A DNA stretch of 64,000 nucleotides, taken from positions 4,059,001 to 4,123,000 of the forward strand of contig OW028577.1 in the NCBI GenBank assembly GCA_932294295.1. Reading direction: 5' to 3'. A program made the position numbers and the translations under genes. Position 1 is the stretch's first letter, and the number at the start of each line of letters is the position of its first letter. Below, piece after piece: positions 23,501-35,500 of this stretch. The stretch comes from Alitta virens (Eukaryota > Annelida > Polychaeta > Phyllodocida > Nereididae). The notes beneath the pieces were generated by a model, which was not told the origin of the DNA, made no database searches, and saw only the letters and a list, made by a program, of their open reading frames with translations.

Positions 23501-26500
23501 TCAATTTGCTTTTCAGTGCAAGATTAGTGTTGGCATTTGATTCAATAAACGCAACTTACTGTAAAAAAAAGAAGCTAAATTCATTAAAACGTGAAACATC
23601 AAATATATCAAAATGCACTAGAATTACTGCTGCGCTTGGGGTCCCCTTGCTTTAACCAATCAGAATATAGGGTGGGAAGCAGTGCAACCAATATGATTGC
23701 AGGATTCTGCCAGTCACATAGCGGAAATATCAAGAAGCTTTATGGAAAATCCACTATTGTAAATGTAATGTAATTTTAAATGTATGAATTTTGTTGGATC
23801 ATAAAAGTATGGTCATCACTGCAGTAAATACCTTATCAAATCAGCAAAATGAGCAGAATGAGGGGGTCACTGCACACACGTTTCAAGCTTATCACTGCAT
23901 TTTACGGGAACACTGCATGCTTATTCTACACCCTGAAGTGGTGAACTATATTGCACTTTGATAAACAAATCTCCTTTCAAGGCAACTACATGAGAAATGA
24001 CAGTTAATTGATATCTAACAACGATAAACATTAAGTCTCACCTAATTAGGTTAAACTTGGCAATTTGAGCCACTTGTTCTCTCATCACCCTCTCTAAGGC
24101 CGTCCTGTACTGATCGAACTGTTGAGATGTCATATCCGTTATGTCCAGCACAATCGTAACACACTTCTCTTCTATGACTCCAAACAATCTCCGGCTCTCC
24201 GTGGTCAGCCATTCAAGGCGACGTTTGTACAAACTGATCGCTTGGTTTAATCGTTGTTCAATCAGCGTCAGCTTTTCTTTTGTGATTGAAATCTGCGTAA
24301 AAAATAGAAAGAGTAACATTGATAACAATATATTTTAGTGGCTTTTTAGCATAGCCATTTATAACTTCTTAGCTCTTGAATATCCCTAAATACAAATTCA
24401 TTACTAAATAATTCACTTAACTGAAGTAAAATCACAACATTTAGCACATGACCTGCATTAAAGGCAGTACAGATAAACAAAAATGAGCAGAACTCCAATG
24501 CTATTGTATTTACTTTGATATAATTGGTACTCAGTCTGTATGGCCTAGTTGAGCCTTTTGATAATCTCACTGACATAATCTCAGCTATGTTTTGTGGAAT
24601 TGGGAAAAAAATAAAAATTATTTTATTTTATTATTTTGGTTTAATGTGGAGCAGAACTCCCGACATTACAGCATCCTACATGCTTAAAACTTTGTCATAA
24701 TGTGTATAAAAAAGAGTTGTTTAGATATGAGTGTGGGGCGGGTTTCAACAAGTGGGTTTTAGCCTGCACTGCCCCGTGGAGCGGGTCAATTTATCATTGG
24801 GAGGGGCATCGCAGGTGCAGGCAAAGCTTCTGAAGTGGCGGGCGGGTGCCGGACAATTACAAAGGTGATATATTGTGGGCGATTGTCACAGTTAATTTGA
24901 AAGTCCATTAATAAAGGAACAGAATGGCAATTATTAAAAATAATAAGGTAATGACAACTTATGAGCTAAAGTTTTTGAATTTATTAGATGCATTGGAAAC
25001 AGAAGAGTTTTTTTAAGTTTTTTTTTTAGTTTATCAATCTTTTGTAAATTTTGTATGACATGTATCTCTGTATCTTTTTTGGATGTGACCATCTTTTTCA
25101 TGTTTACAGCTGCACATTGCTTTGATTTATCTAGACATTTGGTAGCTGTATTATTGACCCAGCATCATTGCATCTCTGTGTTTGTTCAAGGGGTGCCAGA
25201 ATGTCTGTATTCTCAGACAAATAAATATCTTAAAATTTTAGTACGAATAATATATTTCACAAAATCATGAAAATAGAAAAAAAAGAAGTAGGGCAATTTT
25301 AAGAAGCTAGAAGGCTATTATAAGCAGTCAATAAATAAATCAATTTCACAAAATCCTGTTTACCCCAGTGTCATAGCAACACAGTGCTGTACACTAAAAT
25401 TCTGTTACAGAGAAAAATCAATTGCCATCTGCGGTGTAATGATATTGAATTTGGTCACCAAATGTTTGCATTACCCACTCAAGGAAATTAAAGGAAGACC
25501 TGTCGGCCTCAGAAAGTATAGTCTATGACGACAAGATGATAAAAAGAGGACCCACTGTGTATATGTCACAACTATTTCTTCAACACAAACGAACTCCACA
25601 ATTCCCTTGAAATCAAACTCATGACATTTTTCCCCCTCGGCAAAAACCTTTACTGACAGTATGGAAGTTAGTTCACAGGTCTACAGTCAAAAATTAGGTC
25701 AATATTCACAGTGTAATTTTCTCAAATTTGCCGAGGGTATGCTGCTGCAGCAGCCTTCGTTTCTCAAAGCGAGTAGAATCTTTTGGTTAAGATTGGATTC
25801 AGTCTTAACTATCAAAAAATATTAAAATTGCTTTACTGTCGTCTCAATTCAAGGAAACATACACTTGACCCTCGTTACTGCTAGTTCACTCAACCAACCT
25901 ACCACAACCAACTATGTGACATTTGCAAGTTGTGTTTTGTTTATAAGATTAGTCATTAATCACCCTGAGCACATCATGGCCTGGTATAGAGAGAGGCCAA
26001 CGCTTGTAAACCAAGTTTAACATTTATTATATCTTTTGTTATATTTGGACCAAACTCAGTCTTAACCGAAGGGTTCTACTCGATTTGCTCAATGCAAAAT
26101 CACTCTATAACTAAACATTTGAAAAAGTAACCTCTGTTCTTGGACCCTCTGACACACAGAAATAGTCAAAATCTTTTTTGAGATGATATAGCTGTACACT
26201 ACTTACTTACTAAACCTTTACTTTGATCAATTTTGCCTAAAAGTTTAAAATGAAAAGAAGAGAAATATGCATCTACTACATTTTAGACCATCAATATTCA
26301 CAAGATTTGCATAAAATTGTTCCAATTTTGCCCCGATTTTTGCTGGTTTTCAAGTGTATTTTTAACATATTTTTGGGCCTGAGGCCATTGAGGAGGGGGG
26401 CGGGGCGTGTGGCCCAATGCCCCCTCCCTAAATACGCCACTGCTTTTATCATATGGTTTGTCCAATTTATAGTAATTAAATATAAAGGCTAAATTTGAAA

Positions 26501-29267
26501 ATACTTGATTGGCCACTTACATTGAAAGTTTTGCCATCGGCTCGCACAAGCCTTTGAAAGAGGCCTTGGGCATATCTTGAAGAGACTGGCTTCTTTAGTG
26601 CACCGTCATAATCTGTAATTGCCAAAACAATTAATAGCAAGTACTCAATCATCCACATGTATTAAATTAAACATATTAACATATTCTGTGCTAATTTACA
26701 CAGACATCGAGATAAGCTCATGATCTAAACCATTAATGGATAGATGCATCATGCATGAGCCCTCTAGTTAGCAGTTCTTCATTGTATTACACGTATACAC
26801 TCTATTTTTTAAAATTATGTTACGTAAGTGTATGTTTACAAAACTAGATGTCACCCTCTTCATAGGAACAGACAGAAATGATTTACAAGTTACCTTCACA
26901 GATGATTAAAACTAGATAAGACATGAGATGCAGAGGTTAATTTATAATTGTGCAATCAACTTAGATATCTTTGAATATTGTAGACCCCAATAAATAAGGC
27001 ATACTTCAATAAAAAATTAACTGAAACTGTGTGAGGAAAAAAAACGTGCAAATTTATCTTACCATCGCTATGTTTGAACCCAATTTGCGGCATCAGATGA
27101 TGTAAGTCCAGTTTGTGTTTCTTGAGTCCATAATGGTGCAACCAGTGCTTTGTGGAAACTAATCCTCGTACATCTATTTCCCATTCCCTGGAAGGCAATC
27201 TCAGTCCACTTAAATCCGGATTGATGACCTCTGGCTGCTGGTTGGCCATTACTGAAGAAAACCCAGGTGGGCCCATGATACGACAAACACTGAAAATAGA
27301 CCAAAATTATTTACTGATATTATGCCTACATACATGATATTGATTATTTAAGTTCATCTGTACAAGGGCTATTAAAGATAATCCAATTTGGACCGCACAA
27401 TCGAACGTTAAAAAGTGTTAAAAGTTTTTGGGGTAAATAGCAAAATCTATAATGCCCCATATCTCAGCAACAGTGTGGCCAGTAACACTTTAATAACGTA
27501 ACGCTTTAGTAACGTTACATGTTATGTAATTTTATTACCTTTAAGGGTAGCTAAGTAATTTAACGGGTTATGACAAAAATTGAAGAAGTGTGATTATTGT
27601 TACTTTTTGTGTTCTTGAATAGCTGTTAATTACTTGACTAATTTTTTGTTATATTAATCTGTTCCAAGATGATAAGGAATATAATAATGGGTGGTGTATC
27701 ATATTTGTTTTCCTTTTTTTTTTTTACACAATTTTAATTGTGGATTTAGCGCGGTGCAGGACTGATCAAAGTAATATTAAATGAATTTATTTTGATTCTT
27801 AGTACAAAACAATATAGACACAGAGGATAAATTTGTCATTTGGTGTTTTTTTATACAGCATTTACCTTCCCTCAGACAGCTGCCATATCCGTCTAATGAA
27901 GTGACCATGATTGAGTTTTGCGTAAATTCAGTTGATTGATTTAATTTGAATGATTCATTGATAAAATATCTATTCAGGGTACAATTCAGATAAAATACAT
28001 TTAGCAATTGGCCCTGATGATAACAACAAAATTATAACATATTACATAAAAAAATCTCATAACAGAAATCAACTAAATGATAAAATGTCAAATATACATT
28101 AAAATGCACTAAAAATACTGCTGTTAGGATGCACTTTGCTTCAGCCAATCAGAGTCAAGGGCGGGAACCTTTTCAGCAAATAGAATTGCAGTATTGTGTC
28201 GTAGCCACCTGGTGGAAATACAAAGAACCTTCCATGGAAATCCACTATTGAAAGACCTCATAGGATTGGCAAACATAATATGATATCAGAGTTGTATAGA
28301 TAGATCTCCATACCAGTTTATGAGATATCTTAATCCAAAGTTTTAGAAAAATAGCATTAAAATGACCTGCGATCTTGAAAAATTAATCTCAATGTCATTT
28401 TGGTAGAACCAAAATTAAATACTACATAAAGTCCACCTACCCACTAAGTTTCATCCCGATAGGATCAAAATTTTGTGGAGAATAATAATAATAGTGATGC
28501 ACTGATGGCTAATAATTATGATTGGCAAGACATATGATAATTTGGGCGCGAAAACTGTCAACATCGTCATATTATTATCCCCATATTGGCCATAATAATT
28601 ATGAAGATCGGAAGTAGTTTTTGCTCTCAGTTTGCAGCTGACATCATGCATTTTAAGGCATGTTCTTGGACAGTCTAAACTTTTCTGACGTAAAGAACTG
28701 AATATATGACAAACTAAGTTTGACAAATCATTTGCTTTGTTTGTTGTTTTATTGCATATAAATTATAATTGTAATATAGTTGTTACTTCTTTATTGTTAT
28801 CCTCTGTATTAAAAAATGTGTATTATTGTATTATCGTATGATTCTATGAATAATTGAATTCGCGCTTTTTTCTTTTTTTTTATTCTTCCACTTCAAGTTG
28901 CCCAGCAACTGCTGACCAGACCTCTGTTCCAGACCTAAGGGGGAGGGGGAGGGGAGGTATAACAGCTATGACAGCATATATATGTATCTGACAATTGCTT
29001 TTTTGTCAATAAAATTCATCAGATAATTTTCTCTGGGACTGATGTTTTTAACTTTTTCATGAAACTGGAATCAGTGTAATTATAGCAAAATAGCTTTATG
29101 AAATGAAGAATGTAATAATACTATAGTATAGGGATTGCAATTGGATTCTTCGTAATTACTGTAAAATTAAACTTGGGCGCAACAGCCTTTGAACACAACG
29201 GTCATACCACACTAAAATGAGCAACTCACCTCTGGTTTTTAGTTATCTCTCGTTGTTCCAGCGGCAT
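8572..29267 (-). CDS. VWA3B: von Willebrand factor A domain-containing protein 3B-like, 36 coding exons, about 1717 aa
   Basis: Exons in transcript order: 29267-29230, 27289-27063, 26612-26521, 24292-24042, 23303-23144, 22902-22834, 22726-22626, 22447-22218, 21955-21920, 21818-21616, 21199-21045, 20843-20705, 20478-20248, 19402-19220, 19113-18986, 18820-18642, 18474-18439, 18265-18140, 17969-17915, 17823-17667, 17433-17315, 16985-16935, 16837-16606, 14009-13865, 13431-13307, 13091-12951, 12851-12745, 12646-12537, 12391-12231, 12007-11882, 11730-11574, 11159-11007, 10402-10281, 9931-9673, 9483-9249, 8686-8572. The total of 5154 nt closes in frame. Order of parts: W-L-x3-G module (about residue 62), VWA 1 (about 160-320, degenerate metal site), second W-L module (about 424), VWA 2 (about 540-705, D-T-S-A-S at 546-550), a basic R-P-x-S-A exon, third W-L module (about 890), Tudor/DUF4537-like block (about 1067-1239), RS-rich exon (1239-1276), coiled coil (1276-1371), further Tudor-like blocks (1424-1680). 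The start is the ATG at 29267; the methionine at 27276 is the alternative. Longer than human VWA3B (about 1290). Its role is unknown; an intracellular scaffold is my inference. Confidence 0.85.
12537..12646 (-). other. Arg-Ser-rich exon of VWA3B-like gene
   Basis: This 110-base exon (phase 2 in, phase 1 out) encodes R-E-S-R-S-D-S-R-A-R-S-R-S-R followed by more RS dipeptides, an SR-protein-like low-complexity stretch. The antisense reads as Asp-Leu repeats, which explains a spurious plus-strand frame at 12464-12658. Confidence 0.8.
16200..16504. mobile_element. MITE family 1, copy 2 (inverted relative to copy 1)
   Basis: Begins AGTGCAGTAAAGTGGACCCAAATTTA and ends with the complementary TAAATTTGGGTCCGCTATATTGCACT. 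It shares inner blocks with 7343-7605 (TGACGTCA, CTTGAATTCAA, CAAACAAACGG). Flanks are AAA on both sides here and TTT on both sides of copy 1, a possible 3-base target duplication. Confidence 0.75.
17090..17215. mobile_element. Short hairpin element
   Basis: Two arms of about 55 bases are near-perfect reverse complements (TTTCCAAGCACAAAGGTCT... and ...AGACCTTTGTGCTTGGAAA) with a loop of only a few bases around 17146-17157. It lies in the intron between exons 17433-17315 and 16985-16935 of the VWA3B-like gene. Confidence 0.75.
17473..17629. repeat. 12-base minisatellite (TATAAATATTRG)n
   Basis: About 13 tandem copies of TATAAATATTRG, alternating TTGG and TTAG versions. The array ends about 37 bases from the splice donor of VWA exon 17823-17667 and fills most of that short intron. 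Confidence 0.9.
20248..20843 (-). other. Second VWA domain exons with intact MIDAS (VWA3B-like)
   Basis: Exon 20843-20705 encodes I-Y-I-L-V-D-T-S-A-S-M-S, the D-x-S/T-x-S metal-binding start of a VWA domain. Exon 20478-20248 carries the T (G-S-T-N-T-M-G-A-L) and D (L-L-T-D-G-R-P-D) of the remaining MIDAS positions. The domain continues in 19402-19220 with I-H-T-I-S-F-N. Confidence 0.85.
23597..23759. repeat. Interspersed repeat family 2, copy A
   Basis: Shares an ordered set of blocks with 28087-28250 and 50669-50804: a caaatata...aaaatgcact start, a tactgctg core, a CCAATCA block, and an end matching ...tggaaa(a)tccactattg. This copy is the most diverged. Confidence 0.6.
25757..26093. mobile_element. 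Imperfect inverted-repeat element
   Basis: The block at 25766-25815 (agcgagtagaatcttttggt and on to agtcttaac) is repeated as its reverse complement at 26050-26090 (cagtcttaaccgaagggttc and on to tgctca), about 235 bases apart. No coding capacity; intronic in the VWA3B-like gene. Confidence 0.45.
28087..28250. repeat. Interspersed repeat family 2, copy B
   Basis: About 85% identical by eye to 50669-50804 over the first 60 bases (tgtcaaatatacattaaaat, then gcactaaaaatactgctg) and the last 50 (agccacctggtggaaa...aaccttccatg). Same orientation as the other copies. Confidence 0.75.
29230..29267 (-). other. First coding exon of VWA3B-like gene
   Basis: An ATG at 29267-29265 opens 12 codons plus 2 bases before a GTGAGT donor at 29229. 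It joins in phase to the acceptor at 27290-27291. An ATG 18 bases upstream opens only a five-codon uORF, ATGACGGGCACCTGCTGA. If this start is not used, the next in-frame methionine is 4 codons into the second exon. Confidence 0.6.
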
Positions 29268-29581
29268 CAGCAGGTGCCCGTCATCCCTGTGTTTTTTCGC
29301 TCCTTCTCAATGTTTACGCGTGCAGTTGCCAGGTTCGTGCGGCCCGGTTCTCAGCCAATCAGCGTTCAGAACAGAAAATATTCTGAATCATTGCATAATT
29401 TTATTTATTAACTTTGAATATCAATTATTTATACATTCTAACTATAAGAAAAAGCGTAGGCAATAGTATGATTATTATCTCTATTTTCTAAAAATTATGC
29501 CGCACGTGTGCACCAATATTGATGACGTCACCGGATGAGGGGTGAAGGTAATGGAGGAAGAGAAGACTTGTCATCATAATT
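29268..29581. promoter_or_regulatory. Bidirectional promoter region, VWA3B-like / ZDHHC
   Basis: Only 314 bases separate the two divergent start codons. The interval contains an inverted-CCAAT-type box (CAGCCAATCAGCG, CCAAT at 29355-29359), is more GC-rich than its surroundings over 29260-29370, and has a CACGTG-like site near 29502. No TATA box is evident. Shared control of the two genes is inferred. Confidence 0.55.
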
Positions 29582-32500
29582 ATGGCTCCGAAAGCGCTAA
29601 GTATCTGCTTTGCAGTGGTCAGATGGGCCCCTGTGATATTCATAACTGCTGTAGTAGTCTGGTCCTACTATGCCTACGTGTTACAGATGTGTATCTGTAA
29701 GTTTACTTCATTTTTTTGTGCTCATGATATCCTCAATTGAGATCAAAAACATAAGAATTCACAAGAAATTTATAATTTTTCACGCATATTTCAATGAAAA
29801 CCTGTGTCTTACTGTATTAAACACCTTGGAAACAAAGAAGTGGTTCAAAAATTCATATGTCTGTTATTGGACCCATGTACCCATGTCCAGCGGAATGTGC
29901 ATGATTGATCTGAACTATTCATCAATGACAATGTTTGTGTGATAAACAACAAAATCAATGTAATGGGCAATTATTTGATTTATTTTCAGTCACTGTTGAC
30001 AGTGTTGCTGAGAAAGGTATGTACATGTAAATAAGCCATGCATAGATTCATGAGGAAATGAAGTATTAAAAATTCAACAGTTATTGTAGTACCAATAGTA
30101 GCTAATAATAGCAATTTTGTCTATGATTTACTATGTTAACTTTAAGACTAAGACATACTTGGTAAATTTATCATATAAATTACTGTAATTGAAATTAATG
30201 TATATGGTTAGAATGATAGTACTTTGAACTTAATTTCACCATCTCATAATGTATGAAATGAAAGAAAGCCAGCAACAACACATAGCCCAATTGAAATTTC
30301 AGCGATTTACTTGATAATATACCATCCGGTGCTTGCCATGTTTATATGGGCATACTGGAAGACAACAATGGCTAAACCGGGATTTGTTCCGTTGGAAGTA
30401 AGTTGGATAACGTTTAAGGAACTAAGCCTGATCATGTGTGGTAAATGTGGTTAAGGAGTGGTCTAACTCGTTAATAAGTGGTGAGGTGGTTCTAATAATA
30501 GTCAGGATGTTTGCTAACACGCCGTAACATTGCTTGGTTAATTACAGTTCTGTATCTGGTAGCTTATCATCCACTATTGTTCATGTTTGCCTGGGCTTAT
30601 TGGCAGACAATCTTCACCCCACCTGCTCATGTTCCTAGGGAGGTGAGTTTTAGTGAACACATTTAGGGGTCTACATGGATAAAAATCGACAAATCAACAT
30701 CGCGACATTGCCTTTCTTAATTAGGGACAAAGTGACACTGGAGCTCTTGAATAATGATGGACATATGAGGATTATCTCCTGAAAAAGTGACAGAAAACAT
30801 TTTTTTATATGCCTAATTATTATTTATGTAGTTAAAAAGTGACATCAGACATTAGATTTTCTCTTAAATGGCGATATGAGACATTGCTACCTATTGTTGG
30901 GACCCATGTAGACCCCTAAATTTAACACAGTTTATCGCACACTTGTATGATTTGTATATTGTTAGTCATATCACATGTTGCACTGACACATTTAAATATA
31001 CCACAAATGAAAAAGTTATCAAAATATTGTCAGATAATGACGGATATACCTTTGCAATCATGGCTACCAAAGCTCAAAATGAAACTATTGTCATGGCAAT
31101 GAGGGAACTTGTGGAAATGTCACTGAAATGTTATTAACTATAGCAGTACAATGCTTTTTCATTTTGTGGTGCTGTGATTAATGAATCATAATGATGAGCC
31201 TTAAAAATTGATGGCAATCGGTTAATTTAGTCTTTAATGTGGTGATGGTGATCTCTCATGTGTTCTTTGAATTTTAACCTATAAGAGCTTTCCTTTGTAG
31301 AGATTTTAAAGTATAAGCCCATTATACTTTTTATTGGGTTAAGAGTGTGTTTATGAATTCCTGGAAAGAGAGCATGTGTACTGTGATAGAGCCAGATTAG
31401 AAATGTCAGTATTTTATAAACAATGGGAAGCAAAAAAACTTCCTCCATATCTACTGGAAGCTCAAACATATTTTTTAGTAATAATTAACCTGACACAGTA
31501 TTATTTGATTATATTTAATTTAATGCCTCTATTGTTGTGCAATTAGTTTTCTACTATCAAAATTGGAAGTACACTGTAAGTAATTTTTACAATTGATTTT
31601 GTTTTGTCCATTTCTCCCTGTTTAGTTTTTTTTGCCCGCTGCTGAGCTGGACAGATTTGAGCGGGAGGAGTCAGAAGATAACCAACGTCAAATTTTAGAA
31701 CAATTCGGTAGGAATTTACCAGCCCAGTGTCGGACTGGCTCTGGAGGTGAGTCTTTGTTTCTTTATAGAGCGTTCAATCAAACTGACGGAATTTCCCACA
31801 TGAGATTTATGAATGGAAGTGTTGATGTGATGTCAGGTTTTATAAGGTCTGACCAACTTCTAAATTTGTTGTTTGCCCAAACAATTGCTGATTCCAGGCA
31901 GGGGATTAATTCTAGAAGGTATTGCTGCAAGTCGCACAAAATTAAATTTGTGGACCACAGCCTACCCACTAGTTCTTTGTCTGCTTTGAGCCCACACTTG
32001 CATGTATATACGTCAGTTGTGGTGTGTTGCTTGGACTCAATGTAGTCTGTTTAATTGAACAAGCAATGATGTCCTAAAATACCTCACTTTACACTCACCT
32101 AACCAGTGATGACACCAGGGTTGGCAAAAAGGCAGCCGTAAGCCTATTTTGTGCTCATGCCGTAAACTGGTAAAGACCACCTTTAAATGCTGTTTACCTG
32201 AAATCAGCCGAGTTGACAGACTTTTCTGAACAAGTCAGCTCAGATTATTTAGGGTACTTTCAAACTTGTTATCAATTGGATGTGACAAACAAAAGGTGAT
32301 GTCAATCAGATTTTTATACTAATATATATCATGTCTTTTTTCGATTTGTATGGTAGTGCATACTGTTTTTGAAAAATCACTGCTAGGAATAGATACTTTA
32401 ACTTAGATATTTGAATTATCCCAACACTTTTGGATAGCACTGTTTACATCATATATTATTGAATTGGTGATCATTTATTTCAATAAGTTTTTGATACAAC

Positions 32501-35500
32501 TTATTAGACTGTCTTTCCGTTTGCATTCCGTTGTATCGAACTCAACTGCAGAGGTTTATAACTAGATTTGTATTATATCTCCATTTTCTTTATTATTTTT
32601 TTTTATTTGCAGCAATGAGATACTGTGAAAAATGCAAATGTGTCAAACCAGACCGGGCCCATCATTGTTCTGTTTGTGGAAGGTCAGTACTGATGTTTTT
32701 CTCATTAGGCCATTTCTAAAAATATTGCTGTTGCAGGTTACACGACTGTATAGAACATATCAGTACGTATGACAAATTTTTATTTTTTTTCTTAAGTCGT
32801 CAAATTGTTTCCGGGTCTATTCTTGCGGTAGCATGGAGCCCTGCTGGTCAGTTGAATATTGGTGTAATAATATTCTTCTGAGGTAAAAAAGCCAAAAAAA
32901 ATCCTACCTACCTGATGGGTTTTTCAAGTGTCATGCAACCCGCAACAGAAATATTTTTAATGCTGGCCTTATTTCAATCCAGTGGTTCTACCCATATTAA
33001 TCATTGTTACTATCATCAGTATTTAAGGTCTGGATATTTGTTTGGCATACCTTGTATCTTTTCCTGTGATTTTCAGATGTGTCCTGAAAATGGACCACCA
33101 CTGTCCGTGGTAAGTCAAAATTTTGTATAAGTCATGTCTTGTTTTATTCTATTAATTAATTGATTTACACAGGAGTTATTTTTCATTGAGGCCCTTTTTA
33201 TATTACAAGAAAGGACCAAAAAAAAAATCTAAATATAATGTAAAGCTGTGCAATCACAGTGATCCTGATAAACTCCAGGGTTCATGCATGATTTTAGTAT
33301 ATGGTCTAATCTTCATTTTAGTGCTGAAAGTAAAAAAATCTTTTCGGAAAAATTTTAAATATTTCAAATTTAAGTTTTCGTTTATCACACACACCCCAGA
33401 GTACTTTATGGTAACTGGGTTTAGGAAGCTGAAACTAAATGTTTACTCCATAAAATGGACGTATATGCTCAGATAATCATTTCAAAACAATTATAAGGAA
33501 ATCTATTTGGACAATTAAGAGATATGATAAAGTAGGTATTATGGTTTATCACACTTGTGTAATAAGCACATTTCATGTCAAATTACATTGCAAAGTTGAC
33601 TTCTATCATTATGGCTGATAAAAATATATTGTTTAGAGGGGTTAGTCTCAATACCTTCAAAATAAGCAAATAGTTTCATTAATTTTGCAAATTTTATCAT
33701 AAAATTGGTCCTTGGGCATGTTGTTATATGGCCCTATGTGGATATCTTATTCCTTGACCTTGCATCAATCATGGACATAGATCAACCATCGGACTGTACG
33801 AAGTTTCTGAGTTATTGTTTGGAACAGAAGAAGTCATTAATGATGGTTTAAGATTTCAGTGGAGCCAAGATGCTAACGAAGGTTAGACCATATACTAAAA
33901 TCGTGCACTGACAGAATTTTTGGTAAATTTGTTTAACCCTGGAGTTTATTCTGGAGCACTGCAATATATAGACAATAATCCATGGGATGAGGATAACCTT
34001 TACATTGCAAACTTACCTTCTGTGAAATTCATGGAAATCTCTTAGAAGTAATGTAGTCAACCTCTTAAATACAGTTTATCCCCGTAATGCGGTTCATACT
34101 TGTATAGAAAATATTTTAATATGACAAAATTTTTTTATTTTTGAAGATCACTCTTGTTTATTTAGTTTTTATTGTGTAATGATTTTAGTTGAAATTATTC
34201 TACCTCAAGGTGTGTATTGACACAAAGCATTTGAATTTGACACGTTTTTATTTGCAGGGTGAACAATTGTATATGCTTCACAAACTACAAGTTTTTTGTG
34301 CTCTTCTTAGCATATGCACTCCTTTACTGTTTATACGTAGCAGCAACATCTCTTCAATATTTCATCAAATTCTGGACCGTAAGTTGCTCTTTTTGTTGTT
34401 CTTAAAGATGTGAGATTGCATGAAATGCCAAAGTATTAAGTCAAAACATTTGGAAATTAACATATTCTGGCCTTACTACACTAACTAAAACTTCAAATTG
34501 ATCTGTAGAGGGCCCACTCCGTCCTGCGTCCAGGGTATTCCTATTGAGCTGATTTAAACTATTGTTGTATTGTTTTTCAGGAACTATCAGTTAGGATCGA
34601 AATATTATTAATATATAATGAAATCATTTTTGTGTTTATATATTCGAATTTTGATCATTCTCGGAATTATTTTATGAAGTCTGTATGATATTTGATCCTG
34701 AATGATTTCTTTAATGATGACCTGAACTTCAATATATATTGTTATCCGTGTCTTTAGATCTATAGGTTCCCATGCACAGAAGTTACTGAAAGCTGGTGTG
34801 GAATTAGTTGTGTCAACAGCAAAATAAACTGCAAAATTGTAATCTAAAAGGACTTAAATTCACTATCATTTTGTCCTTTCTTAATATTCACAGAATAGGC
34901 AATTTGCAGCTAGTTATTCCTTATATTGCATTACATTTCTGTTTGCAATCAGTGATGGCTAAATTTGAAAACTTATTATATCACATCGATACATGGCCAC
35001 CTGCATTTTCCATGTGTTTGGATAAACGCAAGGTTTTTGCCTCATTATAATTAGCTAAAAACCATGCGTTTATCCTTCTCATGGAAAACGCACATGGCAC
35101 ATTTGGCCATGTATAATGATGATAATGTTTGTTAACAATATAAACTAGATAATCCAAAATGCATACAGCAGAAACTTCTTACTTTCCAAACCAAGGCTCC
35201 ATGACTGTATTTGTTGCTTGTAACAAGCTGATTTTTTTTAACCCTCAGTGAACGAAGTTCGAAAAGGGTTATTGATATCACTAGGGCAGGCAGGTGTGAC
35301 ACTTCCGATTCCGGAAACACTATTGCATTAAGCATTGAGAGAATATGTCTTAGATAGTGTAGTTGGTGCCTATTTGAGGGTCTCTTGGCCATAAATAATA
35401 TAGGATTTTTGTAATTAGGGGAAAATATAAATAATTATCTTTTTTTTTTTTTAAACCTCGAATCATAGATGCTATTAATCCTTCATAAACAAAACTTTTG

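Noticed and set aside
26380..26445. GC-rich patch as a CpG-island promoter
   Set aside because: Looks like a transposon end (GCAGTGGCGTATTTAGGG on the minus strand) within an intron, with no transcript start nearby.
31632..32045. 137-codon ORF as a separate small gene
   Set aside because: Its first part is ZDHHC exon 31626-31746; the rest is read-through into the intron.
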